The translations under genes were made by a program, and so were the position numbers. From assembly GCF_022870905.1 (NCBI RefSeq), contig NZ_CP091510.1:1612001-1676000 (forward strand): a stretch of DNA of 64,000 nt. The letters run 5' to 3'. Origin of the DNA: Neisseria arctica. GTDB taxonomy: Bacteria > Pseudomonadota > Gammaproteobacteria > Burkholderiales > Neisseriaceae. Within the stretch, counting starts at the first letter, position 1; the number at the start of each line of letters is the position of its first letter. The notes beneath the pieces were generated by a model, which saw nothing but the letters and a program-made list of their open reading frames with translations, had not been told where the DNA came from and searched no databases. Shown one piece after another: positions 27,021 through 35,378 of the stretch.

Positions 27021-28694
27021 ATGGAAAAAATCTGGCTGAAAAGCTACGAACAAGGCGTATCGCCCGAAATCGATTTAAACCGTTACAACTCAATCATTGA
27101 TGTGTTTGAGCAAAGCGTGAAAAAGTTCGGTAACCGTCCCGCTTTCCAAAACATGGGCAAAACCCTTTCGTATCGGGAAATGGACAAGCTGGTTACCGAC
27201 TTCGCATCGTTTTTGCAAAACACGCTCAAATTACAGCAAGGCGACCGGGTGGCTATTATGATGCCCAACGTGCTGCAATACCCGATCGCCCTTTTCGGCT
27301 CATTAAAAGCAGGCCTTACCGTAGTAAACACCAACCCGCTTTACACCCCGCGCGAATTGGAGCACCAGCTCAACGATAGCGGCGTAAACACCATCATTGT
27401 TTTGGAAAACTTCGCCAATACTCTCGAATTGGTATTGCCGCGAACACAAATTAAAAACGTAATCATTGCAAATATCGGTGAAATGTTCGGCACTATCAAA
27501 GGTGCACTGATGAATTTTGTCATCCGCAAAATCAAAAAAATGGTGCCCGAATACCGCATTGCCAATACTATTAATTTTCAGACGGCCTTAAAACAAGGGG
27601 CGGAGCACCACTTCACCCCCATACCCTTGAATCGTGAAACCTATGCATTCCTGCAATATACAGGCGGCACGACCGGCGTGGCAAAAGGCGCGGTTTTAAG
27701 CCACGGCAATATTTGCGCCAATATGCTGCAAGGTGCCGAATGGATCCAAAACCAACTGCGCGATGGCGAAGAAACCGTTATAGCCGCCCTACCGCTCTAC
27801 CATATTTTCGCCCTAACCATAAACCTGATGATTTTCACGCAAGCAGGGGCAAAAGTTATCCTGATTACCAATCCGCGCGATATGAAGGGCTTCATCAAAG
27901 AACTCAAGCAACACAAAATTAGCGTGTTTATCGGCGTCAATACATTATTTAACGGCTTGGTCAACCAGCCCGAATTTGCCGAAGTTGATTTCAGCCACCT
28001 AAAACTGACACTGGGCGGTGGTATGGCAACCCAAAAAGCCGTGGCCGAAAAATGGAAAGCCGTAACCGGCACGCCGATTGTAGAGGCTTACGGCCTAACA
28101 GAAGCCAGCCCCGGCGTATGCTGTAACCCATTGAATATTCCCGCCTATACCGGCAGTATCGGCCTACCGATACCAAGCACGGAAGTAGAGTTGCGTGATG
28201 CAAACGGCCAAGAAGTTCCCCGCGGCCAGCCGGGCGAATTATGGGTTAAAGGCCCCCAAGTCATGCAAGGATATTGGCAGCGGCCGGATGAAACCGCAAA
28301 AGCCATTGACGCGCGAGGTTTTTTGGAAACGGGCGACATTGCCGTTATGGATGAACAGGGCTGGTTGAAATTAGTCGACCGCAAAAAAGATCTGATTGTT
28401 GTTTCAGGATTTAACGTTTACCCAAACGAAGTGGAAGAGGTAGCCGCGCACCATGAAAAGGTGCTCGAGGTAGCTTGCATAGGCATACCAAGCGAAAAAA
28501 CCGGCGAAGCCATCAAACTGTTTGTCGTCAAAAAAGACCCATCCCTCACCAAAGAAGAACTGATCGACTTCTGCCGTACCGAGCTTACTGCCTATAAGAT
28601 TCCGAAAGATATCGAATTTCTTGACGAACTTCCCAAATCCAATGTAGGTAAAATCCTGCGCCGCGAATTACGCGATACGGCAATCAAGCATTAA
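27021..28694 (+). CDS. fadD: Long-chain fatty-acid-CoA ligase FadD
   Basis: A 557-aa adenylate-forming enzyme with the AMP-binding P-loop YTGGTTGVAKGA near residue 214, the VEAYGLTEASP core motif near 354 and the C-terminal hinge and lysine region (DRKKDLIVVSGFNVYPNEVE; catalytic Lys in NVGKILRRELR). It activates long-chain fatty acids to acyl-CoA at the inner membrane for degradation or phospholipid synthesis. An uptake sequence occurs inside the gene near 27576. Transcribed alone, between DUS terminators. Confidence 0.95.
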   Translation: MEKIWLKSYEQGVSPEIDLNRYNSIIDVFEQSVKKFGNRPAFQNMGKTLSYREMDKLVTDFASFLQNTLKLQQGDRVAIMMPNVLQYPIALFGSLKAGLTVVNTNPLYTPRELEHQLNDSGVNTIIVLENFANTLELVLPRTQIKNVIIANIGEMFGTIKGALMNFVIRKIKKMVPEYRIANTINFQTALKQGAEHHFTPIPLNRETYAFLQYTGGTTGVAKGAVLSHGNICANMLQGAEWIQNQLRDGEETVIAALPLYHIFALTINLMIFTQAGAKVILITNPRDMKGFIKELKQHKISVFIGVNTLFNGLVNQPEFAEVDFSHLKLTLGGGMATQKAVAEKWKAVTGTPIVEAYGLTEASPGVCCNPLNIPAYTGSIGLPIPSTEVELRDANGQEVPRGQPGELWVKGPQVMQGYWQRPDETAKAIDARGFLETGDIAVMDEQGWLKLVDRKKDLIVVSGFNVYPNEVEEVAAHHEKVLEVACIGIPSEKTGEAIKLFVVKKDPSLTKEELIDFCRTELTAYKIPKDIEFLDELPKSNVGKILRRELRDTAIKH

Positions 28695-28723
28695 AATATT
28701 TGTTAACCACTTTTACCAAATAA

Positions 28724-28755
28724 AAATGCCGTCTGAAAATTTTCAGACGGCATTT
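28724..28755 (+). terminator. DUS-pair terminator after fadD
   Basis: Perfect inverted AAATGCCGTCTGAAAA pair, 30 bp after the stop. Confidence 0.9.
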
Positions 28756-28910
28756 ACATACAATATCTATTTTTATTATTCGGCAGGTCTAAAAACAGCA
28801 AAGCTATCAGATAGAAGATGATTTCATTGCAAAACAGCAATGACTGTTACGTTGTATGGTACATCTGAAACTTTGCAGCAAATAAATATAATGTTTATCG
28901 GTTTCATGAA

Positions 28911-28940
28911 AACCCAAAACCGTATTTCCCGTTTTGGGTT
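28911..28940 (-). terminator. Intrinsic terminator downstream of ldcA, not DUS-based
   Basis: Perfect 10-bp stem AACCCAAAAC/GTTTTGGGTT with a 10-nt loop, 6 bp past the reverse-strand ldcA stop, followed on that strand by TTTTC. Confidence 0.85.
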
Positions 28941-28946
28941 ATCCGT

Positions 28947-30131
28947 TTATTCCTGAACAGAATCTTCCGTTACCGCCGATTCCATGAAATCAAAAACAGG
29001 TGGCGGCAGCAAAGTATTCAAACTTAACGAAGCCGCCTCCAGCACAGGATAGCCGCTGAAGCTCACAGAATAGCCGCCATTGCCCATACTTCGGATCTTG
29101 GCATGCGCACCCAAGGGGAAAGTCGCTTTATTCGTAATATGGCCAAACGGGAAGCCCGTCAGCACAGGTACACGCGCAACTCTCGATACCGTATTGACGA
29201 CACTACTGAAATCATAGCTGCTGTCATATACATCACGGATCGTACCCATACGGAAATCGCCGAAAACGACCGCCCGCTGTTTCGACAAAATACCGGCTAG
29301 ATGCAAAGTTTGCAACATACGCTCGATACGGTAGGGTTGCTCGCCCACATCTTCAAGAAAAAGAATGCCGCCGTTGATATCCGGCATATAAGGCGTGCCT
29401 GCCAAAGAAGCCAACACGCTGAGGTTCCCGCCCCACAAAGTACCTTCTACATTCACTTCCCGACGCTGTATTTCCGAAACAACAATGGTATTTTGAGGAT
29501 TGGTCGCACCATTAATAAAGGCATCCATAGTATAGTTACTCAAACTTGGACGTCCGAACTCGCTATACACCATCGGCCCTGCAAAACTCAACACATTGCC
29601 TTTGGCCAATAATGCCAGCTGAACGGCACATACGTCACTGAAGCCGAAAAACATCGTGCCATGCTCACGCATCCGCGCACCTAAGCTGGCAAAATCAATA
29701 GCCGGCAACAAACGTGCCGCTCCGTAACCACCGCGCAAACCCATCAAAATTTTCGGCGTTGCCACCCTACCCGTAGCAACGTCTTGGAAATCCGCAATAC
29801 GCTCGGCATCACTTCCCGCAAAACGCTGATAGCGGCGGTAACCCGCTTGCTGGTTCGTTACCGTAAATCCGGCATTATAGAGACGGGTCAAACCCGATTC
29901 GGTACGGCTGCCATTATCGGCAAAACCAGAAGGGGCGACAACACGCAAAACCGTATTACCGCTGCGCGAAGAGGTATTTTTTTTCGGCGGCACAGGTTGG
30001 GCTCCGGAAATATTGGGACGTTTGCCACTCTGAGGCTGGGCAGTGGTGCTACCGCATGCCTGCAACAAACCCGCACCCGCAACTGCGGCACCGGCTCGTA
30101 AAAGGTTGCGGCGTGAAGTTTGCCAAGTCAT
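28947..30131 (-). CDS. ldcA: Murein LD-carboxypeptidase, S66 family, lipoprotein with Tat-like signal
   Basis: From ATG 30131 (AAGGA 6 nt upstream) the protein is 394 aa. The N-terminus MTWQTSRRNLLRAGAAVAGA plus GLLQACGS combines a twin-arginine-like SRRNLL motif with a lipobox LQAC (Cys26). The S66 domain follows: GLRGGYGAARLLP near 170, nucleophile in FFGFSDVCAV near 205, LFLEDVGEQPYRIERML near 295 and a C-terminal His in FPFGHITN. It cleaves the L,D bond of murein tetrapeptides in the periplasm, unlike cytoplasmic E. coli LdcA. It follows the HIT gene by 25 bp, so they form an operon. Confidence 0.9.
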   Translation of the reverse strand: MTWQTSRRNLLRAGAAVAGAGLLQACGSTTAQPQSGKRPNISGAQPVPPKKNTSSRSGNTVLRVVAPSGFADNGSRTESGLTRLYNAGFTVTNQQAGYRRYQRFAGSDAERIADFQDVATGRVATPKILMGLRGGYGAARLLPAIDFASLGARMREHGTMFFGFSDVCAVQLALLAKGNVLSFAGPMVYSEFGRPSLSNYTMDAFINGATNPQNTIVVSEIQRREVNVEGTLWGGNLSVLASLAGTPYMPDINGGILFLEDVGEQPYRIERMLQTLHLAGILSKQRAVVFGDFRMGTIRDVYDSSYDFSSVVNTVSRVARVPVLTGFPFGHITNKATFPLGAHAKIRSMGNGGYSVSFSGYPVLEAASLSLNTLLPPPVFDFMESAVTEDSVQE

Positions 30132-30156
30132 AACAATCCTTTTAGATAAATCTAGG

Positions 30157-30570
30157 TTAAAGTGATTCGAGCAACAGACGCTGCACCTGCCGGGGCCAAT
30201 CTTCGGGCAACCGCACGGCTGCTTCGCGCCGAGGCTCCGCCCAAATAGGCGCGGGAAAATTGGCATCATCGGTAAAGCGGGCAATAACATGCCAATGCAA
30301 ATGAGGCACTACATTACCCAAACTTGCCAAATTGATTTTGGCCGGACTGAATACCCGACGCATCGCCGCTTCGACACGATACACTATCTTCATGATTTCA
30401 TCGCGCTGGGCAGGCTGTAAATCGGTCATCTCTGACACATGCTCCTGCCAAATGACACGGCAAAAAGCCGGAGCATTAGTTTCATCATGTACAGCAATAA
30501 CACGCAAATTGTCGGTTTGCAGCAAAACATCTTCTTCTTGGGCCGTGCAAATGGGACAAACTGAACTCAT
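30157..30570 (-). CDS. HIT family nucleotide-binding protein
   Basis: A 137-aa protein with the histidine triad HLHWHVIARF near residues 92-101 and an N-terminal CPIC pair (Cys5, Cys8) of the zinc-binding type. HIT proteins hydrolyse or transfer nucleoside monophosphates; the substrate cannot be read from sequence. First gene of a two-gene operon with ldcA. Confidence 0.9.
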   Translation of the reverse strand: MSSVCPICTAQEEDVLLQTDNLRVIAVHDETNAPAFCRVIWQEHVSEMTDLQPAQRDEIMKIVYRVEAAMRRVFSPAKINLASLGNVVPHLHWHVIARFTDDANFPAPIWAEPRREAAVRLPEDWPRQVQRLLLESL

Positions 30571-30609
30571 GCGGACTCTCCATAGCCATATCCGAAAGAT
30601 TTTAATCCT

Positions 30610-30644
30610 AAAGGCCGTCTGAATATATTTTCAGACGGCCTTTT
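30610..30644. terminator. DUS inverted pair between rnhA and the HIT gene
   Basis: Perfect inverted AAAGGCCGTCTGAA pair with T4 after it. It lies upstream of the reverse-strand HIT gene and downstream of reverse-strand rnhA, whose transcript it would terminate. Confidence 0.85.
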
Positions 30645-30722
30645 AACTTAATTTTAAATTGGAGACCGCATTTTTTATCCTGGAATATACGCCGAACCAA
30701 ATCAGGCTAGAATCCTTGCCCG

Positions 30723-31160
30723 CTAGGCATACTCTACTGCACCACGATTGGCCAAAGCATCGGCCTGCTCATTCTCGGCATGGCCGGCATGGCCTTTTAC
30801 CCAAGTCCAATGCACGTCATGGCGCTGTACTTCGGCATCGAGTGCTTTCCATAGATCATCGTTCTTCACAGGCTTTTTAGCAGCGGTTTTCCAGCCGTTT
30901 TTCTTCCAACCGTAGATCCAACTCTCCATACCGTTTTTCACATATTGCGAATCGGTACAGATTTCTACACGGCAGGGGCGTTTCAAAGCTTTCAACCCCT
31001 CGATAACCGCCGTCAACTCCATACGGTTGTTGGTGGTTTGAGGCTCACCTCCGTAAAGTGTCTTTTCATGACTGCCGTAACGCATCACCACTCCCCAACC
31101 ACCCGCACCCGGATTACCTTTGCAAGCACCGTCGGTATAGAGGTAAACGGTTTTATCCAT
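30723..31160 (-). CDS. rnhA: Ribonuclease HI
   Basis: A 145-aa protein with all four catalytic carboxylates in place: Asp9 in [11 protein letters not shown], Glu in NNRMELTAV (about 47), Asp in [10 protein letters not shown] (about 69) and Asp in [10 protein letters not shown] (about 133), plus the basic handle region ([17 protein letters not shown]). It degrades the RNA strand of RNA-DNA hybrids. It lies 65 bp downstream of the YebC-family gene on the same strand with no terminator between. Confidence 0.97.
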   Translation of the reverse strand: MDKTVYLYTDGACKGNPGAGGWGVVMRYGSHEKTLYGGEPQTTNNRMELTAVIEGLKALKRPCRVEICTDSQYVKNGMESWIYGWKKNGWKTAAKKPVKNDDLWKALDAEVQRHDVHWTWVKGHAGHAENEQADALANRGAVEYA

Positions 31161-31225
31161 GGTAAAAACCTAATACAACAGAGGTTCCAAGCAGCTTTTC
31201 CAAAGCAAAGCTCAAGCCGACGGCC

Positions 31226-31954
31226 TTATTCTTCAAACTGCAATACGGCAGAAGTGTAGACGTTTTGTACATCGTCCAAATCTTCGAGCGCATCAATCAG
31301 CTTTTGCATCTTTTCGGCATCTTCGCCGCTGAGCACGGTTTCGTTTTGCGCACGCATGGTAACGTCGCCATCTTCTGATTTGAAGCCTGCCGCTTCCAAA
31401 GCAGCTTTAATTTGCGCCCAATCGGCAGGACTGGTAACCACCTCGATTACGCCGTCTTCATCGGTAATGACATCTTCCGCACCCGCTTCCAAAGCAGCTT
31501 CCATCAAAGCATCTTCATCTGCATCGGTAAAGACCAAATAACCTTGGTGCTCGAAATTAAAGGCTACGCAACCATCAGTGCCGAGATTACCGCCATTTTT
31601 ATTAAACGCATGGCGCACATCGGCCACGGTACGGGTTTTGTTGTCAGTCAGGCAGTCAACCATCAAGGCAGCACCGCCGATACCGTAACCTTCGTAACGC
31701 AATTCAATATAATCCGCGCCTTCAAGATTGCCGGTACCCTTATCAATCGCACGCTGTACGTTGTCTTTAGGCATATTGGCGTCCCACGCTTTATCCATCG
31801 CCAGACGCAAACGGGGATTGGATGCAGGATCGCCACCGCCCAAGCGGGCTGCAACGGTAATTTCTTTAATCAGTCGGGTAAAAATTTTGCCGCGTTTGGC
31901 ATCTTGACGGGCTTTTTTGTGTTGGATATTCGCCCACTTACTATGGCCGGCCAT
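31226..31954 (-). CDS. YebC/TACO1-family protein
   Basis: From ATG 31954 the protein is 242 aa, starting with the family signature [28 protein letters not shown] lies 6 nt before the ATG; the frame runs on to 31999 without a ribosome site. Three domains typical of the family (middle [15 protein letters not shown] region [17 protein letters not shown]). Members act as DNA-binding regulators or as factors helping ribosomes through poly-proline; which applies here is unknown. The gene sits upstream of rnhA. Confidence 0.93.
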   Translation of the reverse strand: MAGHSKWANIQHKKARQDAKRGKIFTRLIKEITVAARLGGGDPASNPRLRLAMDKAWDANMPKDNVQRAIDKGTGNLEGADYIELRYEGYGIGGAALMVDCLTDNKTRTVADVRHAFNKNGGNLGTDGCVAFNFEHQGYLVFTDADEDALMEAALEAGAEDVITDEDGVIEVVTSPADWAQIKAALEAAGFKSEDGDVTMRAQNETVLSGEDAEKMQKLIDALEDLDDVQNVYTSAVLQFEE

Positions 31955-32227
31955 ATTTTCTTTCCTTCTTCGGAGGCAGCGCGAAAGCCGCTGCCTCAAT
32001 TAATCTAAAAGGCGGATTTTAACATAAAAACGCAGTCGCTTTAAAAGAGCGGAAATTTTGATGAAACTTAACGCTTCCCAAAACCGGCACGTCGGCCCTC
32101 ACGGCCAATCAAAATAACAGGATAATTTAAATCCTTATAAAACAAATAACTATATTACATAAAACAATCAGCCAAATATATTTTTATAATTTCCCAAGTA
32201 AGGGCTTTTTCGTGCCAACAGCCGAAT

Positions 32228-32260
32228 AAAAGGCCGCCTGAAAAATTCAGACGGCCTTCT
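32228..32260. terminator. DUS-pair terminator after pntB, one variant arm
   Basis: Left arm AAGGCCGCCTGAA (GCCGCCTGAA variant) pairs with a perfect reverse uptake sequence, 23 bp past the pntB stop. Confidence 0.85.
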
Positions 32261-32282
32261 CTATGCTTTTCGGCAAAACAGA

Positions 32283-33665
32283 TTATTTTTTCAATTCTGC
32301 CAAAATTTCATCTACCGTACCTTTGGCATCACCAAAACACATTACGCTGTTTTCATTAAAGAAAAGCGGATTTTGCACGCCGGCATACCCTGTATTCATC
32401 GAACGTTTGAATACCACAATCTCTTTGGCTTTCCAAACCTCCAGCACAGGCATACCCGCAATCGGCGAGTTTGGATCGGTTTGGGCGGCGGGATTAACGG
32501 TATCGTTAGCACCAATCACAAGCACCACATCGGTTTCAGGGAAATCATCGTTGATTTCATCCATTTCCAATACAATGTCGTAAGGCACTTTGGCTTCGGC
32601 CAGCAATACATTCATATGACCGGGCAAACGGCCTGCCACAGGATGGATGCCAAAGCGTACTTCCGTACCGTTTTTACGCAGCAAATCGGTAATTTCAGCC
32701 ACAGGATATTGCGCCTGCGCTACAGCCATACCGTATCCCGGGGTGATAATCACACTTTGCGCACCTTTCAGCATTTCGGCTACTTCAGCAGGCTTCACCT
32801 CACGGTATTCACCCACTTCTTCGCTCCCTACCGCTGCACTACCGTCCGTACCAAAACCGCCGGCAATCACGGATATAAACGAACGGTTCATGGCCTTACA
32901 CATGATATAAGACAAAATCGCACCGCTCGAACCCACCAGCGCACCAGTCACAATCAGCAAGTCGTTAGAGAGCATAAAACCTGCCGCGGCAGCCGCCCAG
33001 CCTGAATAAGAATTGAGCATGGATACCACTACCGGCATATCCGCTCCGCCGATAGATGCCACCAAATGCCAGCCGAAAGCCAACGCGATAATAGTCATCA
33101 AAATCAAGGCAAACCAGCTACCGTCAACGGCAACAAACACCAGCAGCAAAATAAAGGATACCGCCAACGCTGCCAGATTAAGCTTATGTTTGTGTGGTAA
33201 TTGCAGAGGCTTGCTGCTGATTTTTCCGTTAAGTTTGCCAAAGGCTACGATCGATCCGGTAAAAGTTACCGCGCCAATAAAGATGCCTAGGAATACTTCA
33301 ACCATATGGATGGTATGCATATCGGCGGAAACATCCCCCGGCTCGATAAAACTGTTAAAGCCCACCAAAACGGCAGCCAAACCCACAAAGCTGTGCAACA
33401 ACGCAATCAGCTCGGGCATTTCGGTCATTTCGACTTTTTTGGCCCTGTAAATGCCGATAGCGGCGCCGATGCCCATTGCTACAACAATCCAGAACAAGCC
33501 CGAAGTCTGTTCGCTAAATACCGTGGCAAACAGCGCCACAGCCATACCGGCTACGCCGGAATAACAGCCCTGCTTGGCGGTTTCCTGTTTGGATAAACCC
33601 GCAAGGGCGAAAATAAATAAAATTGCGGCAACGATATAGGCCGCAGTAACCAAACCTAATGACAT
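32283..33665 (-). CDS. pntB: NAD(P) transhydrogenase subunit beta
   Basis: A 460-aa protein with about nine membrane helices in the first 260 residues, then the NADP(H)-binding domain III ([20 protein letters not shown] near 310, [20 protein letters not shown] near 345, [14 protein letters not shown] near 390). With PntA it uses the proton motive force to reduce NADP+ with NADH. Normally pntB directly follows pntA; here 1.7 kb with three extra genes separates them. A 205-bp gap precedes its start, where an independent promoter might lie. Confidence 0.96.
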   Translation of the reverse strand: MSLGLVTAAYIVAAILFIFALAGLSKQETAKQGCYSGVAGMAVALFATVFSEQTSGLFWIVVAMGIGAAIGIYRAKKVEMTEMPELIALLHSFVGLAAVLVGFNSFIEPGDVSADMHTIHMVEVFLGIFIGAVTFTGSIVAFGKLNGKISSKPLQLPHKHKLNLAALAVSFILLLVFVAVDGSWFALILMTIIALAFGWHLVASIGGADMPVVVSMLNSYSGWAAAAAGFMLSNDLLIVTGALVGSSGAILSYIMCKAMNRSFISVIAGGFGTDGSAAVGSEEVGEYREVKPAEVAEMLKGAQSVIITPGYGMAVAQAQYPVAEITDLLRKNGTEVRFGIHPVAGRLPGHMNVLLAEAKVPYDIVLEMDEINDDFPETDVVLVIGANDTVNPAAQTDPNSPIAGMPVLEVWKAKEIVVFKRSMNTGYAGVQNPLFFNENSVMCFGDAKGTVDEILAELKK

Positions 33666-33870
33666 GGCAAATTTCCAAGAGTGAGAAAAATAAAAAATCA
33701 GGCTGTTTGAAAAGACTTAAGCAGGCATTATCAACATCAGCGGCTTTGGATGATCTTGTAGCCGTTTGCTCCGGCTTTTCCCGTTTTCGCACATAGAATT
33801 ATCACCGCAGCGTACAATGTCTGCCCAATTAAGTAGATTTACCACATCAGCTTCCATTTTTTATCGGAAA
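33666..33870. other. Spacer upstream of pntB
   Basis: 205 bp without a convincing gene. It contains a degraded uptake-like element (GGCTGTTTGAAA near 33702). It may be what is left of the original pntA-pntB junction, or carry a new promoter for pntB. Confidence 0.35.
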
Positions 33871-34140
33871 TTATGCCCGAATAAAAAAAACCAATGCGAT
33901 GCCGCCGACTAACACAGCCAACGTAACAGCCATACCAATCCTTGCTGGGAGGCACTGTGTAGAAGTTCTTCCTTTATCATTTCGACCATCATTTTATGCT
34001 GTTGGCCCAAAGATTTATCCATTTCCTTTTTGTATATTGGAAACAATTCGCTCACTATCGTTTTGATATCTCGTCATCAGTTTCGCAATATTGACAACAA
34101 GGTTTTCAAGACGTTCGGCTACATAATCCAATCTGTCCAT
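33871..34140 (-). pseudogene. Frameshifted small coiled-coil / one-helix membrane protein
   Basis: An ATG at 34140 with AAGGA 7 nt upstream starts MDRLDYVAERLENLVVNIAK, a coiled-coil-like sequence. The frame ends early at GNG-stop near 34018. The next frame continues YKKEMDKSLGQQHKMMVEMI then KEELLHSASQQG, and a third frame gives a membrane helix MAVTLAVLVGGIALVFFIRA ending in TAA at 33871. The three pieces make a coherent ~85-aa protein of coiled coil plus C-terminal anchor, so two frameshifts (about 34030-34075 and 33935-33950) have broken it, unless they are sequencing errors. It is the third gene of the cassette inside the pnt operon. Function not recognised. Confidence 0.6.
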
Positions 34141-34184
34141 TAGCTATTCCTTTTATCTGATAAATACAGTATGGGCTTAAAAAA

Positions 34185-34937
34185 TCAGCCGAAAGAGCGT
34201 GAAAAATTTCTTTGCTGTTCTTCATGCTGAACGGTTTGGCTTCCCCTCTCTGCCAATTCCCGCTGCCTGTCCTGTTCGATACTCAGACGGACTTTCTCCT
34301 CAAAGCTGGTCATCTCTTCAGAATGTTCCTCAATCACTTTTTTTGCATACGAACCATCGGTATCATTAATTAGCCCTTGAACCATGGCACTGACTTTGTC
34401 GAATGTGGATTGGCTTTGAGTGGGGTTTTGGGAATGCTTTTGCTCCCAATTTTGGCGAATCCGTTTTAATTCTTCCTCAGGAATCAGTAGGGAACCTTCT
34501 CCTGGAGTAAGGGCATTTCCTAAATCGGGGTCTCTTAAACCCATACCTTTTAATAAAGTAGAAGCAACCGAATTACTGTTTTCTCCTAAACCTAGTATGG
34601 GATATGGAATATTTCGGTTGTTAATTTCCTGCCCTATTGCATATCCTAAATTGAATTTACTCATAACTTCTTGATAGCTACCTTCAAAAACGACTTGTTG
34701 GTTTTGCGATGAATTATAGTAAAAACCCTCTACTTCCTTTTCATTGTAAACTCGTAGTCTATCTGATGGTAAGTAACCTATCGGCTTAATTTCCCCATCT
34801 TTTGACGTAGCAAGACCATTTAATTCATGTATGACGCGACCATTGGCATCCAATACAGCAATAAGATTATGCCCTGCAGTACCACCAATTAATGGTAATT
34901 GGGATTTGACAATTCTATAATTTTCATTACCTGCCAT
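34185..34937 (-). CDS. 250-aa soluble protein of unknown function, effector-like
   Basis: No signal peptide. The first ~155 residues look like one domain: GGTAGHNLIAVLDANGRVIH, then ELNGLATSKDGEIKPIGYLP, VVFEGSYQEVM, and a strongly patterned INNRNIPYPILGLGENSNSV with ASTLLKGMGL. A conserved-looking His (in AGHNL, about residue 22) and Asn/Ser cluster (NSNS) could form an active site, as in permuted papain-like folds, but this is a guess. The last 90 residues are charged, Gln/Glu-rich and helical, ending NFSRSFG. Start lies 1 bp after the lipoprotein stop, so the two are coupled. AT-richer and with different codon use from the flanking pnt genes. Confidence 0.7.
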   Translation of the reverse strand: MAGNENYRIVKSQLPLIGGTAGHNLIAVLDANGRVIHELNGLATSKDGEIKPIGYLPSDRLRVYNEKEVEGFYYNSSQNQQVVFEGSYQEVMSKFNLGYAIGQEINNRNIPYPILGLGENSNSVASTLLKGMGLRDPDLGNALTPGEGSLLIPEEELKRIRQNWEQKHSQNPTQSQSTFDKVSAMVQGLINDTDGSYAKKVIEEHSEEMTSFEEKVRLSIEQDRQRELAERGSQTVQHEEQQRNFSRSFG

Positions 34938-34938
34938 T

Positions 34939-35367
34939 TTAATTTTCTTTCTTGGTATCTTCAGTATCCTTTGATATTTGCTTATTAACTTTTAAAGAAT
35001 CTACCCCTGACTGGGGAGATATAGTTATTTGATAAATGTGTTTTGCTCGACCGCTACCAGAACTTAACCCAGTAGCCCGCGTTAGTACATATCCATCATA
35101 TTCACAAATATCTTTTTCAACCTGACAAGTCATTCCCATTTTAGAAACTATCGTTTGGATATTTTCAGCAGTCTTATTTCCTTTTAAGCGAGATAAAACT
35201 AAATTGCGTAGTTCTTCATCTCTTGGGGGAGTTGGAAAAGTTTTAGTTATCGACTCTTTGATTTCTCCTTCGGGTAAATTATCATAATTTACATACATTT
35301 TAGGGAAACCTAAGTCGCAACCCGAAACAAATACAGACAGCAGTAAAATTAAAGCAGCTTTTTTCAT
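34939..35367 (-). CDS. Lipoprotein, 142 aa, possible immunity protein
   Basis: Signal peptide with lipobox VSGC (Cys17 after MKKAALILLLSVF). AGGGAG 7 nt before the ATG. The mature part has a Cys pair (in MTCQVEKDICEYDG, about residues 92-99) probably forming a disulfide, and a beta-rich pattern ending in a Lys/Asp-rich tail. Asp at +2 suggests inner-membrane retention by the E. coli rule. It starts 11 bp after pntA and is coupled to the 250-aa gene. A periplasmic lipoprotein next to a soluble effector-like protein is the arrangement of several toxin-immunity pairs; that role is inference only. Confidence 0.7.
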   Translation of the reverse strand: MKKAALILLLSVFVSGCDLGFPKMYVNYDNLPEGEIKESITKTFPTPPRDEELRNLVLSRLKGNKTAENIQTIVSKMGMTCQVEKDICEYDGYVLTRATGLSSGSGRAKHIYQITISPQSGVDSLKVNKQISKDTEDTKKEN

Positions 35368-35378
35368 ATTTAAACTCC

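Noticed and set aside
31412..32008. Forward 198-aa open frame over the YebC gene
   Set aside because: Antisense to a conserved gene with correct start and ribosome site; shadow.
33514..33792. Reverse 92-aa open frame at the pntB start as a cassette gene
   Set aside because: It overlaps the start of pntB in another frame and lacks a ribosome site or recognisable sequence.
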